From positions 21,852 through 60,353 of the forward strand of contig JAUNVH010000006.1 in assembly GCA_030537765.1 (NCBI GenBank): DNA of 38,502 nt. Direction: 5' to 3'. Numbering within the stretch: position 1 is the stretch's first letter; every line of letters starts with the position of its first letter. This stretch comes from Tissierellia bacterium (GTDB lineage: Bacteria > Bacillota > Clostridia > Tissierellales > Peptoniphilaceae). A program made the translations under genes and the position numbers. Positions 1 to 7,608 of this stretch are shown here, piece by piece. Under the pieces are notes generated by a model. It ran no database searches and was not told where the DNA came from. It saw nothing but the letters and a program-made list of their open reading frames with translations.

Positions 1-392
1 TTTTCATGCGCACTTTTTAAAATTGCGGGCATGATTCCGGCTGCGCCGGCAGTTGGAGCCGCTACGATTTTTCCCATAGCTGCGTTCACTTCCGAAACGG
101 AAAGTGCCATTGCCATTGCTTTAACAAGATCATCTCCGCTCAATGTATCGCCCTTTTTAGCATAATCATAGAGCTTTTTGGCATTGCCACCAATCATTCC
201 CGACAGTGAATGCACTTCTTCTTTAATGCCCTTAGTTGCTGAATTTATCATAATATCGAGCATCTTTTCGCTACGCTCGATTAAAATTTTTCTCTCTTCT
301 TCATTTTGAGCATCTCTTTTTAAAACTGCTTCTGAGATGGTCAAATTATTTGCTTTACAATAGTCTAATAAATCTGCTCCCGATTTAAACAT
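1..392 (-). CDS. sdaAA: L-serine dehydratase, alpha subunit (partial, C-terminus beyond the window)
   Basis: This is the iron-sulfur-dependent L-serine dehydratase alpha chain, which with SdaAB converts L-serine to pyruvate and ammonia in the cytoplasm. About 130 N-terminal residues are visible, starting MFKSGADLLDYC from an ATG at 392. The diagnostic stretch is SEVNAAMGKIVAAPTAGAAG, followed by IMPAIL, at roughly residues 100-127; it belongs to the catalytic domain of the family. Full-length family members are about 290 residues, so over half, including the cysteines expected to hold the cluster, lies outside the window. The ATG sits one base after the sdaAB stop, so the pair is translationally coupled and shares the promoter at 1093-1121. 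The call is firm; the missing part cannot be judged. Confidence 0.95.
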   Translation of the reverse strand, partial: MFKSGADLLDYCKANNLTISEAVLKRDAQNEEERKILIERSEKMLDIMINSATKGIKEEVHSLSGMIGGNAKKLYDYAKKGDTLSGDDLVKAMAMALSVSEVNAAMGKIVAAPTAGAAGIMPAILKSAHE

Positions 393-393
393 T

Positions 394-1059
394 TTACACC
401 AAACCTTCTACATAATTTATCAATTCAAAGAGCCCAAGCTCTTTAATTTCTGTTAAAGTTTCTTCGTCTAATTCATCATCTAATTCCAAAATCAAAGTTA
501 CAATATCTTCGCCCCGATCGTTTTTGATAGTTCCGATATTATAGCCTCGCTCAGCTAAAACTGTGCTGACTTTACTTATAACTCCTTTTTGTTCGTGATA
601 CTTTAAGATCAAGGTCGGACTCTTGCCGTCCATATGCACTTCAATTCCGTCAATCTCTTCAATCTTTATAGAACCACCACCGATTGAAATGCCCGTTATT
701 ATTCTGATATTACCATCAGGATAATGAAATTCTATCTGTGCAGTATTGGGATGTGCATTTGGTATTTCGACTTCGTTAATTTCAATTTCAATCCCTCTAT
801 CGATTGCAATATCGTAAGAATGCTTAATTTCTTCATCATCGGGATTAAAACCTAGACAACCAGCGATTAAAGCCTTGTCGGTGCCGTGTCCTTCATACGT
901 TTGAGCAAAAGAGCCGTGTAGATTAAAGACTATCTTATTAAATCCTGCTCCCGCAATTTTAGCTGCTGCATTGCCTATACGACAGGCTCCGGCAGTATGC
1001 GAGCTGGAAGGACCTACCATAATAGGTCCAATTATATCTAAAAATGAATACTCCTTCAA
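394..1059 (-). CDS. sdaAB: L-serine dehydratase, iron-sulfur-dependent, beta subunit
   Basis: Beta chain of the two-subunit anaerobe-type L-serine dehydratase (221 residues, the usual length). The N-terminal SDH_beta domain opens with SFLDIIGPIMVGPSSSHTAG, which contains the hallmark GPSSSHTAGACRIG. From about residue 148 a C-terminal ACT domain follows (SPTLILKYHEQKGVISKVS, then LAERGYNIGTI), a fold that often binds amino acids and here may sense serine. Translation starts at a TTG at 1059, five bases after a GAGGAA ribosome site; no ATG exists upstream of the conserved region. It is the first gene of the sdaAB-sdaAA operon. The product feeds pyruvate into fermentation and matches the D-serine genes at the other end of the window. 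Confidence 0.96.
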   Translation of the reverse strand: MKEYSFLDIIGPIMVGPSSSHTAGACRIGNAAAKIAGAGFNKIVFNLHGSFAQTYEGHGTDKALIAGCLGFNPDDEEIKHSYDIAIDRGIEIEINEVEIPNAHPNTAQIEFHYPDGNIRIITGISIGGGSIKIEEIDGIEVHMDGKSPTLILKYHEQKGVISKVSTVLAERGYNIGTIKNDRGEDIVTLILELDDELDEETLTEIKELGLFELINYVEGLV

Positions 1060-1092
1060 AACAATTCCTCATTTCTTTAATATTTCGTAACT

Positions 1093-1121
1093 ATTATAAG
1101 GTTTTTTGAAAATAATTTCAA
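1093..1121 (-). promoter_or_regulatory. Promoter of the sdaAB-sdaAA operon
   Basis: Read on the minus strand: TTGAAA (1121-1116), a 17-base spacer and TATAAT (1098-1093), about 34 bases upstream of the sdaAB TTG start. This is a near-consensus housekeeping sigma promoter. Confidence 0.65.
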
Positions 1122-1177
1122 ATAATTGAATTTTTAAAGACATTTCCGAAAATATGGCATAGATTATTAAAAACAGA

Positions 1178-1206
1178 TTGAAAATTAAAAAACTATATAT
1201 TACAAT
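1178..1206 (+). promoter_or_regulatory. Promoter of the ABC transporter gene
   Basis: TTGAAA (1178-1183), 17 bases and TACAAT (1201-1206), 78 bases before the ATG at 1285. It diverges from the sda promoter in the same 225-base intergenic stretch. The region is so AT-rich that chance matches are possible. Confidence 0.5.
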
Positions 1207-1284
1207 TATAAATAATGATATGAGATAAAAAATTACAATACATAAGAAAACCAATGTGGATAAAAATCATAAAGGAGAAATAAT

Positions 1285-2874
1285 ATGCTAAGAAAATATT
1301 TCAAAAAGAATCTACATTTTCTAATTCTAAGTGTGTTATTAGGCGGAGCGGGAACTTATTTTATTCTAAATACTTCATTGGCTCTAGGGCAATTAGTAGA
1401 TGTCGCAACTAAAAGCGTGGAAGGCAATATTAAAATGCTGATTTTTAAAGCTATTGCTTTTGCAATTTTGGGCAATTTTCTTTCGGCAATGAACTTTTTT
1501 TACATATATAAATTTGGCGACAATGTTTCGCTCGATATGAGAGTAGATATTATAAAATCATATTACACAGGAAAAACGACCAAGTTTTTGGCTAATTCGA
1601 GCGATCTATATTTTAATCTGCTAGATGAAGATATCGACAATTTGCGAAAGAGCTATTTTAATAAATTATGTGCAATTACATCATGCATTTTACAAGCCGC
1701 AATTTTTGCTTATTCGCTGTATAAAATTCATTATACTATGCTAATAATTGCAATCGTGTTTTCGATAGTGCCAATGGTTGCAGGGCAATTAGTAGCAAAG
1801 CCAGTGACTAAAGCGCAAGAAGAAAGATCTGATTCAAATGAAGATTATCTTTCAAAACTACATGAGATTTTAAATGGCTATGAGCTTATAAAAACTAGCA
1901 CTAGACATGAAAATTTTATAGCTAGATTTAAAGATTCGATAGACGATAGGACAAAAAAGCTTAGAGCATTAAATATGCTCAATGTATTAGGGCAAAAGAT
2001 TATCTATATTGTTGCACTTTTGGGCATAATTTTGATAATTGGCTTTGGTGGCGAATTAGTTTCTAGAGGCATAATTACTGCCGGATTATTGCTATCTGCA
2101 CTTTTGATATTAAATGAATTTGGCGATTCTTTGAGAAATGCGGCATACTATTTTATGGAGATAAAATCTTGCAAACCACTTTTAGATAAAATTGAATTGC
2201 CCGATACTGAAACTAAAGCGATTTCTAAGACTCAACGAAAACTTGATTTTCCTATCGATATAAATAATTTGGCTTTTGGTTTTAAAGATAAGAATCTATA
2301 TAGCGATATTAATGTCGATATCGACAGAGGAGATCTAATTGCAATAGTTGGGCATAGCGGCAGCGGAAAGTCGACTTTGGCAAAACTTCTATTAAAATAT
2401 TTTGACGATTATAAGGGCGATATAAGAGTCGGCAGCGAAAACTTAAAAGATATAGATGAGTTCGAAGTTTACGATATGATACATTATATCCCGCAAAATC
2501 CATTTATTTTAAAAACGAGTCTATTCAATAATATCGCCATGTATAATGACGACCTTAAAAAAGATTCGCAAAAATATATGGATATAATCAAAAAAGCAAA
2601 ACTAGAAGACGTTTGGAATAGATATAAAGATATTGAAAAACTAGATCCAATAAAGCTATCGGGAGGCGAAAAACAGAGAATCGCCATTGCAAGAGCTTTG
2701 GCTAATATGAATAAGATTATAATTTTTGACGAACCTAATACTGGTCTAGATCCAGAAAATGCAAAGCTGATCGACGATTTAATCTTTTCATTAAACGATA
2801 AGGCAAGAATTGTCATAACTCACAATTGGGACGAAAATTATCTAAGTCAATTCGATAAGGTTTTAAAAATTTAG
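1285..2874 (+). CDS. ABC transporter, fused permease and ATP-binding half-transporter
   Basis: A 529-residue type I exporter half-molecule (MsbA/LmrA/CydCD-like architecture). The first ~300 residues form a six-helix ABC membrane domain, with clear hydrophobic segments near 12-35, 50-75, 130-170 and 235-290. The C-terminal nucleotide-binding domain has Walker A GHSGSGKST (about 356-364), the Q-loop IPQNPF, signature LSGGEKQRIAIARA, Walker B IIIFDEPNTGLD and the H-loop histidine in VITHNW. All ATPase residues look intact. The ATG at 1285 follows AAAGGAG by seven bases. It stands alone with its own promoter and terminator, so it should work as a homodimer or pair with a half encoded elsewhere. 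The substrate cannot be told; lipid, peptide or drug export are all possible. Confidence 0.88.
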   Translation: MLRKYFKKNLHFLILSVLLGGAGTYFILNTSLALGQLVDVATKSVEGNIKMLIFKAIAFAILGNFLSAMNFFYIYKFGDNVSLDMRVDIIKSYYTGKTTKFLANSSDLYFNLLDEDIDNLRKSYFNKLCAITSCILQAAIFAYSLYKIHYTMLIIAIVFSIVPMVAGQLVAKPVTKAQEERSDSNEDYLSKLHEILNGYELIKTSTRHENFIARFKDSIDDRTKKLRALNMLNVLGQKIIYIVALLGIILIIGFGGELVSRGIITAGLLLSALLILNEFGDSLRNAAYYFMEIKSCKPLLDKIELPDTETKAISKTQRKLDFPIDINNLAFGFKDKNLYSDINVDIDRGDLIAIVGHSGSGKSTLAKLLLKYFDDYKGDIRVGSENLKDIDEFEVYDMIHYIPQNPFILKTSLFNNIAMYNDDLKKDSQKYMDIIKKAKLEDVWNRYKDIEKLDPIKLSGGEKQRIAIARALANMNKIIIFDEPNTGLDPENAKLIDDLIFSLNDKARIVITHNWDENYLSQFDKVLKI

Positions 2875-2909
2875 TAATAGCATAATTGAATTTCGTAAAA
2901 TATTTAATC

Positions 2910-2947
2910 AATTCTCTCAAGGAATAAATTTTGAGAGAATTTTTTCA
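2910..2947 (+). terminator. Intrinsic terminator after the ABC transporter
   Basis: A perfect 10-bp stem, ATTCTCTCAA (2911-2920) with TTGAGAGAAT (2931-2940), a 10-base loop and a following run of six T. Confidence 0.85.
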
Positions 2948-2988
2948 ATTTCTAAATCAGTAGCGACTAAACTATGGTCTAACTAAGA

Positions 2989-3018
2989 TTGTCAATAATA
3001 CTGATTTTATGATAAAAT
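2989..3018 (+). promoter_or_regulatory. Promoter of the cobalamin biosynthesis operon
   Basis: TTGTCA (2989-2994), an 18-base spacer and TAAAAT (3013-3018), with an extended -10 TG at 3010-3011. The predicted start, near 3025, is just at the 5' edge of the riboswitch, which fits. Confidence 0.6.
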
Positions 3019-3025
3019 AAAGATA

Positions 3026-3190
3026 CTCTTAACAAGATCAATTACGGAAACCGGTAAAAGCCGGTACAGCCCCCGCTACTGTAAGTATGTCGGCAGACAT
3101 GGGCCACTTTTTAGGGAAGGCGTCTGCTTTAATGGTACGAGTCAGGATACGTAAGATTTTGTGAAAGTTGTCCTCGGCGGGAGGACGGAC
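3026..3190 (+). promoter_or_regulatory. Cobalamin (B12) riboswitch
   Basis: The conserved class-I-like core is present: a GGAAACCGGT/GCCGGTACAG arm, then CCCCCGCTACTGTAAGT, a P5 hairpin, GGCCACT, GGGAAGG, and a B12-box start GAGTCAGGATAC near 3139-3150. TCTTA (3027-3031) and TAAGA (3152-3156) can close the aptamer. A hairpin GTCCTC-GGCGG-GAGGAC at 3170-3186 matches the position of the regulatory P13 arm. It lies just before the terminator at 3195 and the first cobalt-insertion gene, so high cobalamin should shut the operon down. The 3' half of the B12 box departs from the usual GACCTGCC, and I could not see an obvious L5-L13 pairing. Confidence 0.9.
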
Positions 3191-3194
3191 TATT

Positions 3195-3220
3195 ATCTCG
3201 CTATGCGAGATTTTTTTATT
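3195..3220 (+). terminator. Riboswitch-controlled terminator
   Basis: A perfect 7-bp stem, ATCTCGC (3195-3201) with GCGAGAT (3205-3211), followed by a T run (3211-3217). It sits between the aptamer and the cbiK ribosome site AAGGAGG (3223-3229), so it is the likely expression platform. Confidence 0.8.
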
Positions 3221-3236
3221 TTAAGGAGGAAAAAAT

Positions 3237-3980
3237 TTGAAAAAAAAGGCAATTATAGTCGCCAGTTTCGGCACGACTTATCATGACACTTTGGAAAAAA
3301 CAATTGCACCGATTGAGCAGTTGATTAGTAAAACTTATCCCGATGCAAAAGTTTTACGTGCATTTACATCTAGAAAGATCAAAAATATTTTAGAAAAGAG
3401 AGATAATATCTATGTATTAAACGAGATTGAAGCTTTAAAAGAACTTAAAGCAGAAGGCTTTCTAGATATTTCTGTGCAGCCACTTCATTTCTTACCAGGA
3501 ATTGAATTTTCGAAACTAACGAGATTAGAGGGCATAAAACTGGGAGCGCCTCTACTTGCAAGCGATGAAGATTTTAAAAGAGTTGCAATTGGATTTAAAG
3601 ATTTAGTTACTAGCGATAAATTATATATTTTAATGGGTCATGGCACACGCCATAAAAGTGATGATCGCTACGATAAAATGGAAGAAGCTTTTAGAAATGA
3701 AGGACTTAATAATATAATGATGGCAACAGTTGAAGGCAGAACAGAACTTAAAGATATATTGCCAAAGATTGAAAGCTATAATATAAAAGATATCGTGCTT
3801 ATGCCATTTATGTTAGTCTGTGGAGATCATGCCAAAAATGATATGGCAGGAGACGATGAAGATTCTTGGAAGAATGTTTTAAAATCGCAAGGCTATAATG
3901 TAATATGCGATATGCGTGGGCTTGGCGAATTTGATTTTATAAGACAGATCTATTTAGATCATTTAAAGGCGGTTGAATAA
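3237..3980 (+). CDS. cbiK: Sirohydrochlorin cobaltochelatase CbiK (anaerobic type)
   Basis: Inserts cobalt(II) into sirohydrochlorin, the first dedicated step of anaerobic B12 synthesis. The 247-residue length and the opening KKAIIVASFGTTYHDTLEKT are typical of CbiK. Metal-site histidines are visible in ILMGHGTRHKSDDRYDKM (about 130-147) and VCGDHAKNDMAGDDEDSW (about 197-214), the two regions that carry the catalytic histidines in the family. There is no signal peptide, so it should be cytoplasmic, unlike the exported CbiK forms of some sulfate reducers. It starts at a TTG at 3237, seven bases after AAGGAGG. As first gene behind the riboswitch it leads the 18-gene operon, and its stop nearly abuts cbiL. 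Confidence 0.95.
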   Translation: MKKKAIIVASFGTTYHDTLEKTIAPIEQLISKTYPDAKVLRAFTSRKIKNILEKRDNIYVLNEIEALKELKAEGFLDISVQPLHFLPGIEFSKLTRLEGIKLGAPLLASDEDFKRVAIGFKDLVTSDKLYILMGHGTRHKSDDRYDKMEEAFRNEGLNNIMMATVEGRTELKDILPKIESYNIKDIVLMPFMLVCGDHAKNDMAGDDEDSWKNVLKSQGYNVICDMRGLGEFDFIRQIYLDHLKAVE

Positions 3981-3981
3981 T

Positions 3982-4638
3982 TTGAAAAAACTATATGCAA
4001 TAGGGACTGGCCCTGGAGATCCAGAGTTATTGACTTTGAAAGCAATAAATAGAATTAAATCTTCAGATATTATTTTTGCACCATATAATAAAGGCAAAAA
4101 TATGGCGCTCGATACTTGCAAAGATTTTATAGATGAAGACAAACTTATATTTTTAGAATTTCCAATGGGAAAAGTGACAAAAGATATCTATCGAAAAAAC
4201 TTAGATATTATTTATGAAAATATTCCACAAGATGGAAGCGGAGTTTTTTTGAATATTGGAGATAGCACTTTTTATTCCACTTCAATGAATATGTATCGCG
4301 AATCTAATTATGAAGATTTAATTATTGAACTTGTGCCAGGAATTCCATCTTTTTTGGCCGCAGGTAATATTTTGCAAGAGGCTTTAGCAAATAAAGGCGA
4401 GAAATTCTTGCTTGTAGATGAATATTCTGAGAAAGATTTGGAAGCTGCAGACAGCATTGCAATTTTAAAAACTTTTAAAAATGCATATGAAATTGCAAAG
4501 TCTTTGGAAGAAAATAATTTTACTTGGACCTATTTTTTAAAAATTTCACAAGATGAGCAAAAAATTATAAATAATTTAGAAGAACTTAAAGATATGAACG
4601 AATATATGTCTTTAATTATAGCGAGAAGAAATGGATAA
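3982..4638 (+). CDS. cbiL: Cobalt-factor II C20-methyltransferase CbiL
   Basis: SAM-dependent methylation at C20 of cobalt-factor II. The tetrapyrrole methylase fold is shown by KKLYAIGTGPGDPELLTLKA at the N-terminus and by IGDSTFYSTSMNM and VPGIPSFLAAG further in, both typical of CbiL/CobI. I place the start at the TTG at 3982, directly after the cbiK stop and nine bases behind AAGGCGG, giving 218 residues. An in-frame TTG at 3973 would add three residues and overlap cbiK by eight bases; that form cannot be excluded. The gene ends by overlapping cobD for eight bases, which implies coupling. Confidence 0.92.
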   Translation: MKKLYAIGTGPGDPELLTLKAINRIKSSDIIFAPYNKGKNMALDTCKDFIDEDKLIFLEFPMGKVTKDIYRKNLDIIYENIPQDGSGVFLNIGDSTFYSTSMNMYRESNYEDLIIELVPGIPSFLAAGNILQEALANKGEKFLLVDEYSEKDLEAADSIAILKTFKNAYEIAKSLEENNFTWTYFLKISQDEQKIINNLEELKDMNEYMSLIIARRNG

Positions 4639-5683
4639 ATTTAAACACGGTGCGGATATACTCTCTTACGAAAAATATTTTGACGGAGATTTGATAGATT
4701 TCAGTTCGAATATTAATCCCATAGGTCCGCCAAAGGGAATTGAAAACTATATATTTGACAGATTAAAAAGGCTTCAAAGCTACCCTGATGCACAGTATAG
4801 AAATCTAAAATCAAAACTGAGCAATTATTTAAAGGCAGATGAAAAAAATATCTGTGTTGGCAATGGCGCCATGGAAATAATCGATATGGCAATTTCTAGA
4901 TTTAAGAGGGCTTTGATCTTTGTGCCGGCTTTTATTGAATATGAACTTAGGGCAAAGTTTTGGAATTTGGATATAGAATTTTCTAACTTAGATCATAATT
5001 TTGAAATTGATTTTGAGAATTTAAAAAAGATTTTAAAATCTGAAACTCTTGTAATTTTGGGCAATCCACAAAATCCAAGCGGCAATATTATTTCAAAAGA
5101 GAAGCTTTTAAATTTATATGAAATTATAAAATCTAAAAATGCATATCTCTTATTGGATGAAGCATTTTTCGAATTTGCTAATTTAGATTACGATACAATA
5201 GAACTTTTTAAAAAGTATAAATTTGAAAATATTGGCATAGTAAGAGCTGCGACAAAATTTTTTGCACTGCCTGGTGTTCGCTTAGGTTATGGCGTTTTTG
5301 ATGAAGAGATGGCAAAGGCCATAACAAATTCTCAATTGCCTTGGACTGTAAATTCGGTGGCCGAAATTTGCGCTGAATATATTTTTAAAGATTTAGGATA
5401 TATAAAAGAATCAACTCAGAATATGGATTATCTGAGAGCGAAACTATTTGAAAGACTCAAAAAAATAAAAGGCTTAAGGCCTATAAAAAGCCATTCAAAT
5501 TATATATTGATAGAATGTGAAAAATCTGAAGACTATTACTTTTATGAACTTTTAAAAAGAGGCTTTATAATCAGGCGCTGTTCCAATTATAGAAATTTAA
5601 ACGGAAATTATATAAGGATTGCAGTAAAAAATGAAAATCTGAACGATGAACTCATAAAAGCCTTGGAGGAGATTTGCATATGA
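4631..5683 (+). CDS. cobD: L-threonine-O-3-phosphate decarboxylase CobD (PLP aminotransferase fold)
   Basis: Makes (R)-1-aminopropan-2-yl phosphate, the linker between the corrin ring and the lower ligand. This 350-residue class I/II aminotransferase-fold protein has HGAD near the start and DFSSNINPIGPPKGI (about 22-36), typical of CobD. It also has LVILGNPQNPSGNIIS, YLLLDEAFFEFA, and the PLP lysine region VRAATKFFALPGVRLGYG (about 210-227). The closest alternative is histidinol-phosphate aminotransferase (HisC), but the position inside the cob operon and the DFSSNINP motif favour CobD. No threonine kinase (PduX) or CbiB partner is in the window. It overlaps cbiL by eight bases and cbiA by four (ATGA). 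Confidence 0.88.
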   Translation: MDKFKHGADILSYEKYFDGDLIDFSSNINPIGPPKGIENYIFDRLKRLQSYPDAQYRNLKSKLSNYLKADEKNICVGNGAMEIIDMAISRFKRALIFVPAFIEYELRAKFWNLDIEFSNLDHNFEIDFENLKKILKSETLVILGNPQNPSGNIISKEKLLNLYEIIKSKNAYLLLDEAFFEFANLDYDTIELFKKYKFENIGIVRAATKFFALPGVRLGYGVFDEEMAKAITNSQLPWTVNSVAEICAEYIFKDLGYIKESTQNMDYLRAKLFERLKKIKGLRPIKSHSNYILIECEKSEDYYFYELLKRGFIIRRCSNYRNLNGNYIRIAVKNENLNDELIKALEEICI

Positions 5684-6987
5684 AGGGAATTATGATAACA
5701 GCTGATAGATCAAATAGTGGTAAGACAGTTTTAAACTTGGCAATCTTACGAGCACTTTCTAATCGCGGGATTGATGTTTCGGCTTTTAAAACTGGCCCCG
5801 ATTATATCGATCCTCATTTTTCATCGATTGCTGCTAGAAAAGCTGCTCATAATTTAGATATTCATCTTATGGGTCGAGAAAATATGGCTAAAAATTTAAG
5901 TTTAAATCTCGGAGAATTTGCCGTTGTAGAAGGGGCGATGGGCTATTTCGATGGAAATTATCTCAGCTATGAAAACTCATCTTATGATATATCGGTTGAG
6001 CTCAATTTACCGGCTATTTTAGTTTATACTCCAAAGGGTGAAGCTTTTTCTATTGTTCCAAAACTATTGGGCATGAAAAATTATAAAGATTCTAAAATTG
6101 AAGGCATAATTTTCAATAAAATCAATAAAATGCAGTATAATATGTATAAAAAATTGATTGAAGATAATTTAGATATAAAAGTTTTGGGCTATATGCCCTA
6201 TGAAAGAGATTTAGATATCGATGCCGTAAATTTAGGTCTAAATATGGAATATTCCAAAAATGATGTAGAAAACCTGATTGAAAAAGCTGCAAAATTGGCT
6301 GAACAGTTTTTAAACTTAGACGAGATAATAAATCTGGGCAAAAAATTGAAGATTGAAAAACTTCCAAAGCTGGAAAACTATAATTTAAAATTTGCAATTG
6401 CAAAAGATAGGGCATTTTGTTTTCACTATCAAGAAAATATTAAGCTCCTTAAGCTAATGGGAGATGTAATTTATTTTTCACCATTAAAAGATAGTCAATT
6501 GCCTGAAGCCGATATGTATTTTTTAGGAGGTGGCTATCCTGAAAACTTTGCAAATGAACTTTCGGCAAATAAAAATATGAGAGAAAAAATTTATGAAAAG
6601 GCGATGAATAATGCCTATATCTACGCAGAAGGTGGCGCTCTTATGTATCTTTCAGAATCGCTTATGGGCAAAGAGATGGTTGGAGTTTTTAAAGGCGATT
6701 CAGAAATTAAAGATAAGCTCCAAAATTTTGGTTATTGCATTATGGAGGCTTTGGAAGATAATATTTTGGCCTTAAAGGGCGAAAAAATTTTTGCAAAAGA
6801 ATTTCATTATGGCATCTTAAATAATGAGCTCAAACCAATTTTTAAAATGACTAAGCCAAATAGAGATAAAAGTTGGGAAGACGGGTATCAAATTAATAAT
6901 TGCTTCGGCAGTTTTCAGCATTTTAATTGGCTGGGCAATATAGATAAACTCAATAGAATTGCAAATAAATTAGCAAAGGAGAAATAG
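5680..6987 (+). CDS. cbiA: Cobyrinate a,c-diamide synthase CbiA, glutaminase cysteine absent
   Basis: ATP-dependent amidation of the a and c carboxylates of cobyrinate. The 435 residues show an N-terminal dethiobiotin-synthetase-like ATPase (ITADRSNSGKTVLNLA, then FKTGPDYIDPHF and VVEGAMGYFDG) and a C-terminal class I amidotransferase domain (MYFLGGGYPENFANEL; AKEFHYG). The usual nucleophile motif AECGGLMYL reads AEGGALMYL here: residue 318, normally cysteine, is glycine (GGT, 6631-6633). The reading frame around it is clean. The enzyme therefore probably cannot hydrolyse glutamine and may use free ammonia, or the call of function may need revision. I chose the ATG at 5680, nine bases after GGAGGA; a TTG at 5674 would add two residues. 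It overlaps the cobD stop as ATGA. Confidence 0.88.
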   Translation: MKGIMITADRSNSGKTVLNLAILRALSNRGIDVSAFKTGPDYIDPHFSSIAARKAAHNLDIHLMGRENMAKNLSLNLGEFAVVEGAMGYFDGNYLSYENSSYDISVELNLPAILVYTPKGEAFSIVPKLLGMKNYKDSKIEGIIFNKINKMQYNMYKKLIEDNLDIKVLGYMPYERDLDIDAVNLGLNMEYSKNDVENLIEKAAKLAEQFLNLDEIINLGKKLKIEKLPKLENYNLKFAIAKDRAFCFHYQENIKLLKLMGDVIYFSPLKDSQLPEADMYFLGGGYPENFANELSANKNMREKIYEKAMNNAYIYAEGGALMYLSESLMGKEMVGVFKGDSEIKDKLQNFGYCIMEALEDNILALKGEKIFAKEFHYGILNNELKPIFKMTKPNRDKSWEDGYQINNCFGSFQHFNWLGNIDKLNRIANKLAKEK

Positions 6988-7608
6988 ATGTATAATAAAA
7001 ATCCGATGGGAATAGAAAATGAGAGCATGGATATAATTGAAGGAGTCATGCACGATACTTTTTTTTCAGAAGATGAAAAGACTGTCGTAAAGAGAATGAT
7101 TCACACGACTGGAGATTATGAGTATAGAAATCTCGTAGTCTTTAAAAATGATTTTGTAAATATTGCAATGAAAGCTTTAAAACAAGGTGGCACAATCTTT
7201 ACCGACACCAAAATGGCTTTTCAGGGCATAAATAAAAAGGCTTTGGAAAGAGTAGGTCTTGAGATTAAGTATTTTATAGATGACGAACTAACTTGGAAAC
7301 TATCGAAAGAAAAAAATACTACGCGATCTGCAATTTCAGCCGAAAGAGCCTGCGAAGAGGGCATTAAGATGTTCGTGATTGGGAATGCTCCAACTGCATT
7401 ATTTAGGCTGATGGAACTTTTTGAAGAGGGCAAATTAAATCCCGATTTTATTGTGGGAGTTCCAGTTGGCTTTGTGGGGGCGGCTCAATCGAAAGAGGCA
7501 TTGAGAAAACTCGATATTCCAAGCGTAACTACGGTTGGTTCAAAAGGCGGCTCCAATGTCGCAGCCTCAGTTATAAATGCATTATTATATATGATTAGTC
7601 CGCGATGA
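6988..7608 (+). CDS. cbiC: Cobalt-precorrin-8 methylmutase CbiC
   Basis: Moves a methyl group from C11 to C12 to form cobyrinate. The 206-residue single-domain protein is of typical length. The catalytic histidine is visible at residue 39 in VVKRMIHTTGDYEY. Other family landmarks are GGTIFTDTKMAFQGIN, FVIGNAPTALFRL and IVGVPVGFVGAAQSKEALR. The ATG begins immediately after the cbiA stop and has AAAGGAG at 6975-6981, inside the end of cbiA. The stop overlaps the cbiD start as ATGA. Its place just before cbiD follows the common cluster order. Confidence 0.95.
   Translation: MYNKNPMGIENESMDIIEGVMHDTFFSEDEKTVVKRMIHTTGDYEYRNLVVFKNDFVNIAMKALKQGGTIFTDTKMAFQGINKKALERVGLEIKYFIDDELTWKLSKEKNTTRSAISAERACEEGIKMFVIGNAPTALFRLMELFEEGKLNPDFIVGVPVGFVGAAQSKEALRKLDIPSVTTVGSKGGSNVAASVINALLYMISPR

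Noticed and set aside
1069..1254. A 61-codon hydrophobic reading frame on the minus strand between sdaAB and the ABC gene
   Set aside because: It overlaps both divergent promoters, has no ribosome site and is rich in residues expected from AT-rich non-coding DNA.
2309..2816. Two antisense reading frames inside the ABC transporter gene
   Set aside because: They are shadows of a well-supported gene and show no domain or ribosome site.
4631..5683. Histidinol-phosphate aminotransferase (hisC) as identity for the gene after cbiL
   Set aside because: No other histidine genes are near, and the DFSSNINPIGPP start and overlap with cbiL and cbiA fit CobD better.
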